A stretch of DNA of 64,000 nt, taken from NCBI GenBank assembly GCA_007922305.1, contig ML677373.1:15244709-15308708 (forward strand), given 5' to 3'. The notes under the pieces are model-generated. The model did no database searches. It worked only from the letters and a program-made list of their open reading frames with translations, and was not told where the DNA came from. Origin of the DNA: Dermatemys mawii (taxonomy: Eukaryota; Chordata; Testudines; Dermatemydidae). The first letter of the stretch is position 1. The number at the start of each line of letters is the position of its first letter. Shown here in pieces: positions 60,346-64,000 of this stretch. The translations under genes were made by a program, and so were the position numbers.

Positions 60346-60870
60346 TACACACCCAACAATTATTCAAGAACCTCCTGAAATAGCATCTCAATAGACCTTG
60401 TCTCTAATTTACTACCATCAAAATATGCAATTAGTCACCAAATACTTTTGATTACTGGTAGCATATACCGACTTTTTAAGTGCCATCTCTTCTACACATC
60501 CTATAGTAAATTAGAAAGGCATGTTTTCTCTCTCACACACACACAATATGTAGGGATATATTATACACTTTATCATTACCAGTTTCCTACCAAGGCTACG
60601 AGGAGATGACAAATATCTGACAAATGCATCCTAATGTTCTCTCCTCTAGTCTTTCAGGTTAGCTTATCTATAAAATACATTTTTGATAAGATACTGTAAA
60701 CAAAAATTACACTTTAATATCACAAGCTCCTAAAAAGGGTGGTTTTACTATACAGATTAGGTACATGCTAACTACACATACAGAGAGCTAAACAAAAAAA
60801 AATAATAATCTCGGCCTGTTCACTGATTTGAAATCACTGGGAAAGGTCTGTATGCATTTTAAGTAATATA
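60346..60870. other. AT-rich non-coding DNA
   Basis: Short (CA)n run at about 60535-60545. No recognised feature. Confidence 0.4.
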
Positions 60871-60961
60871 AGGCCTAATTTTGCTTTGATACCCAACAAT
60901 GTAACTTCATTGAGTTGAGCAAAGTTACTCCTGATTTACACCTTCTGAGAGGAGGACCAGG
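60871..60961. repeat. Short palindromic dispersed repeat
   Basis: From aggcctaattttgct to ggaggaccagg, with 'gtaacttcattgagttgagcaaagttactcctgatttacacc', the phrase typical of this family. Confidence 0.5.
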
Positions 60962-61672
60962 TTCATACTTTATAAACAAAAACAGGCCCCGATTCTTCAA
61001 GCATCTATAAATGGGTTGTACTTGGTCCCCTGCTAGTATCTAGCCTGTGTATGGAGGCTAATGAATCTGCTCCTGCCTGAAAATTACCAATTTATCTCAA
61101 GCAGTAGAGGCACATGTATTTAGATGCAGAGGTCCAGAGGTCAATTCCTGCAAGCAACCCAATCAAGGGGTACTGTTGCAAGTAGTCTGATGGAACTCAC
61201 TGACAGCACTCATGTATGCAAAGTTACTCCAGTGCATACATATCAGAATCAGGGGCATAAATAATGCTGGAAACAGTGTGCCGCAGGAAAAAAGTAGTCT
61301 GTGTAGATAAATATCTAACAATGCAAAGCTCAGAAATCTGGTGGGTACACTCAGACTCTCTCTGATATTATCTCAAAATATCCTTTAAAAAGGTTTCATC
61401 ATAGTCATGTAGAAGACATGACTTATTTGGCTATTTTTGACCAACTGCATCTCTCCCAAAATAAACATTTAAAGTGTATTTGTTTGTTGTCTTATGCATT
61501 ATGTGCACTGCATCAGACCACATCTAATTATTCTAATAAATAACTAAAAAATAGTGCAAAACCATCCACTTAATTCTTCAAAAGAAAAAAAAGAAATCTT
61601 GAAAGAAGGGAAGAATTTTAAAAAAATTATGCTCAGTTCATGTGCCCAGACTCAGCTCCAACATGGCCAAGA
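60962..61672. other. Non-coding DNA
   Basis: No recognised repeat or exon. Confidence 0.35.
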
Positions 61673-61721
61673 GCAATTATAGGTCAGAGTTGCAATTATA
61701 GGCCAGAGTTGCAATTATAGG
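61673..61721 (+). repeat. 19-bp tandem repeat, about 2.6 units
   Basis: gcaattataggtcagagtt, gcaattataggccagagtt, gcaattatagg in direct succession with a single substitution. Looks like replication slippage. Confidence 0.9.
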
Positions 61722-61959
61722 CAAACTCCTGTGAGCTCCAGGATGGAACATGCCCAGTGGGGACAGAATCTTTGGGAAATTTGACTGCTGAAGTCTAAGT
61801 CATCTCTGGTGAGCATGGGCGAATTACAATTGTTCAAAGCCTCATAACTCAGGCACTATCTGGACAGATTTTCTTGGGGGTGGCAAAAAGGTACAACCCT
61901 GACAGGCCATCCCCTCACCCCTGGCAAATTTTAAGTCCCCGCTCCAAAATATGGGGCTG
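61722..61959. other. Non-coding DNA next to the third LTR
   Basis: Unassigned; ends 'atggggctg' at the LTR border. Confidence 0.4.
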
Positions 61960-62667
61960 TGTAGCGAAGCGGCGACTCACCCCTGCGGCGCCTCCCGCTG
62001 GTCTGTCCAGGAATTAGCTCTTCCAGCATCCGGAGCGCCTTCTACAGGCTGATGTCTCACTTGCTGCTGGCCCCGTGTCCCTCCCTGGATCCCGGTGCCT
62101 TCTTCCCTGGAGTGCTGCACCGCTGCAGTACCTGCACAATCTCACGCTGGGTCTCCCCTCCCTGGGGAATCCCCACCTCCTATCCCCACCTTGCCTCAGT
62201 CTAGGCAACTGCCAGTCACCACTTGCCCCCGTTCTCTGGGGCAGACTGCAGTGTCATTGCCATTCATCACTGGCAAGGGGGGTTGGCCTGCTGCTTCTGC
62301 CTCTAGAGCCCTGGGCTGCCCCCTGCAACCCCAGTACCCCTTAGTTGGGCCATGTCCTAGGCCCTGCAGCCTGGGGGTTTCCAGGCCAGAGCTTCCCCAG
62401 CTCCTCTTGCCTTGCCCCAGCCCTGCTTCCCTCTAGGTACCTTGCTCAAGATCCCAGCAGCCAGGCCTGTCTGCCTCTGTAGCCAGAGGAGACTCTCTTC
62501 ACCAAACTCTAGGCCCTTTTATCAGGGACAGCTGAGCCCTAATTGATGCAGCCACACCTGTGGCTGCTCTGCCCAATCAACCTGGGAGCTTGCTTGCTCC
62601 CAGCTACAACCCTTTCCTGGGCTGTTTAAGCCCCTTTTAGGGAGAGTGGGGCAGCCACCTCACTACA
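61960..62667 (-). mobile_element. Solo LTR, family L, copy 3 (reverse)
   Basis: Plus-strand termini TGTAGCGA and CACTACA. Flanks ggctg (61955-61959) and gggtg (62668-62672) match at 4 of 5. Reading on the minus strand it follows the copy at 20520: 'ggtggctgccccactctccc', 'aattagggctcagctgtccc', a TATA-like ataaaag, then 'actgcagtctgccccagag' and 'ggaagagctaattcctgg'. Length 708 bp, solo. Plus-strand frames at 62075-62436 are antisense and without a domain. Confidence 0.8.
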
Positions 62668-63001
62668 GGGTGCAAGAGCCGTTCAAATATAAGATGACCA
62701 ATATTTTTTACCATGAGTACAATACATTTTTCCTGAGCCTCGTTTTCAGAAACAACTGAACTGTTTTGACTGGAATTTTCCAGTAAATTTCAGCCTGATG
62801 CACATGCACAGCATGGAAGATTTCAGCCCAAATAGGTAAAGCTCATATTCAACAGGGAACGGAGTCTTACAATGGGAAGTGCCCACTAAGCAACCTTAAT
62901 AATAGGTGATACTAGCAGGAATGTCTACACTATAAAACATTCCAAGAGGCAACTTGAAGTAAAAGGGAATGCAATGAACAGAATAATTTCAAGTGTCAAA
63001 T
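62668..63001. other. AT-rich non-coding DNA
   Basis: Nothing recognised. Confidence 0.4.
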
Positions 63002-63080
63002 TCTGGTCCCAATTACTCCAAAATAAATGGAGTTACTCTGGATTTATAACTAGTGTAATTGATAACAGGATCCAGCCCAA
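63002..63080. repeat. Short palindromic dispersed repeat
   Basis: 'ttctggtcccaattactccaaa' through 'ggagttactctggatttataactagtgtaattgataacaggatccagccc'. Same family as 8558 and 60871. Confidence 0.5.
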
Positions 63081-63105
63081 AGCATTTTGCTTTATTATGA
63101 CATAG

Positions 63106-63367
63106 CCTGGTCTACATTGGCGGGGTGGGGGGGAGAATCGACCCAAGATACATAGCTGAAGTTGACTTACCTAGATTGACTTACCGTGGCATCTTCACGG
63201 CACTGAGTCAACTGTCAACTCCACCTGCGCCTCTCACAGCGGTGGAGTACAGGAGTGGATGGGAGAGCAATCAGAGATCAATTTATCGGGTCTAGACTAG
63301 ACAATAAATCGACCCCCGATAGATCGACTGCTACCTGCCAATTCGGCAGGCAATATAGACATATACC
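63106..63367 (+). mobile_element. Non-autonomous DNA transposon, family A, copy 3
   Basis: Starts cctggtctacattgg and ends ...aatatagacatatacc. It contains 'ttgacttacctagattgact', 'gagtcaactgtcaactccac', 'gcggtggagtacaggagtgg' and the internal palindrome gtctagactagac. Same orientation as the copy at 11600. The pentamer catag occurs on both sides (63101-63105 and 63368-63372), a possible short target duplication. Confidence 0.65.
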
Positions 63368-63636
63368 CATAGTCTTTAGGCCTGTTACATTTCAAGCTTA
63401 TCCAGAAAGTCTACTTGTCCTCTCACATGTTGATTCCACCAATCTTTCACTACTAATAATTTTTACTACATATATACGTAGTCCCTGCAGACACACTGGT
63501 GTGAATGAAGTGTGCATGGTTTACAGAGAGAAGCAAGACATGGGGGCTGGACTCACTCATACTATTATAAACTCAGTGATTAAATGTAGAGCAGAATCAG
63601 GTCCATGAGCCTATCATTGAGGAAGTTACAGTTCAT
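63368..63636. other. Non-coding DNA
   Basis: Nothing recognised; the 117-residue plus frame at 63255-63608 starts within the DNA element and is not a gene. Confidence 0.4.
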
Positions 63637-63725
63637 GGGGCCAGATCATCAGCTAATGTAAATCAGTCTCACTCTATTGAAGCCAATGAAACCATGCTGA
63701 TTTACACCAGCTGAGGCTGTAACCC
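63637..63725. repeat. Short palindromic dispersed repeat with 17-bp arms
   Basis: cagctaatgtaaatcag (63650-63666) pairs with ctgatttacaccagctg (63697-63713) at 15 of 17 positions; 'ttgaagccaatgaa' forms the centre. Confidence 0.65.
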
Positions 63726-64000
63726 CATGGTTTTGTCAGGTCATCATCATCATTTAATATTTACAATATGGTAGCACTCATGAGCCCTCATTAGCATCAG
63801 AATTCTGTACTGCTCAGTGTTATATGAACACCTACGGTCACGCAGTCCATCCCAAAGATCCACGCTAGATAATTTCATATGCTTCTGATTTGTCTTTCCT
63901 TGAAATGGACCCAGAATCTGCAACATTTGCGAATGCAGCTGTTTGTTTGCTCCATCGGTCTGGAGCAAGGGAGTTAGTTATTCCCATCGCCTGTGAAGTG

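Noticed and set aside
61950..62670. CpG island promoter of a gene
   Set aside because: GC richness is explained by the family L LTR; no adjoining exon.

Overview
This 64 kb window looks like AT-rich, non-coding vertebrate chromosome. I see no host protein-coding exon, tRNA, rRNA, operon or CRISPR array that I can support. Every long open frame I examined is short and chance-like, low complexity, or lies in a transposon fossil. The repeat mix is CR1-type LINE ends, MIR-like CORE-SINEs, several hAT-type DNA elements, LTRs, a DIRS-type retrotransposon fossil and many small palindromic repeats. From memory this fits a turtle (Testudines) or a close sauropsid best. That assignment is inference from repeat content, not a database match.

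Layout. 0-9 kb: a LINE ORF2 fragment (minus strand), a short inverted-repeat DNA element, a CR1 3' end, two copies of a dispersed repeat (one folded back on itself), and small palindromic repeats. 9-17 kb: an exact 64-bp tandem duplication, a homeobox-motif-rich single-copy block at about 9.92-10.50 kb that looks like a conserved enhancer, several MIR-like SINEs, and an AAAG microsatellite holding a 10-N assembly gap. 17.9-24 kb: a long degenerate CR1 ORF2 with 3' end (minus), a solo LTR with a perfect 5-bp target duplication, and a second, non-CR1 LINE ORF2 (minus). 25.5-29.7 kb: a putative LTR, a perfect 20-bp palindrome and SINEs. 32.9-34.2 kb: a hAT-type element whose interior is a GC-rich minisatellite. 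35-44 kb: four more hAT-like elements, three with readable 8-bp target duplications and one with a perfect one, a foldback repeat and an LTR relative. 48.2-50.4 kb: an internally deleted DIRS-type element (minus) with gag-like, RNase H-like and tyrosine-recombinase-like stretches in the expected order. 51-64 kb: more foldback repeats, SINEs, a CR1 reverse-transcriptase fragment, a third LTR copy (minus) and a third copy of one DNA-element family.

No set of genes works together here. The best biological signals are the transposon structures with verifiable boundaries and a few repeat-free blocks that may be regulatory. I did not find an undescribed gene system.
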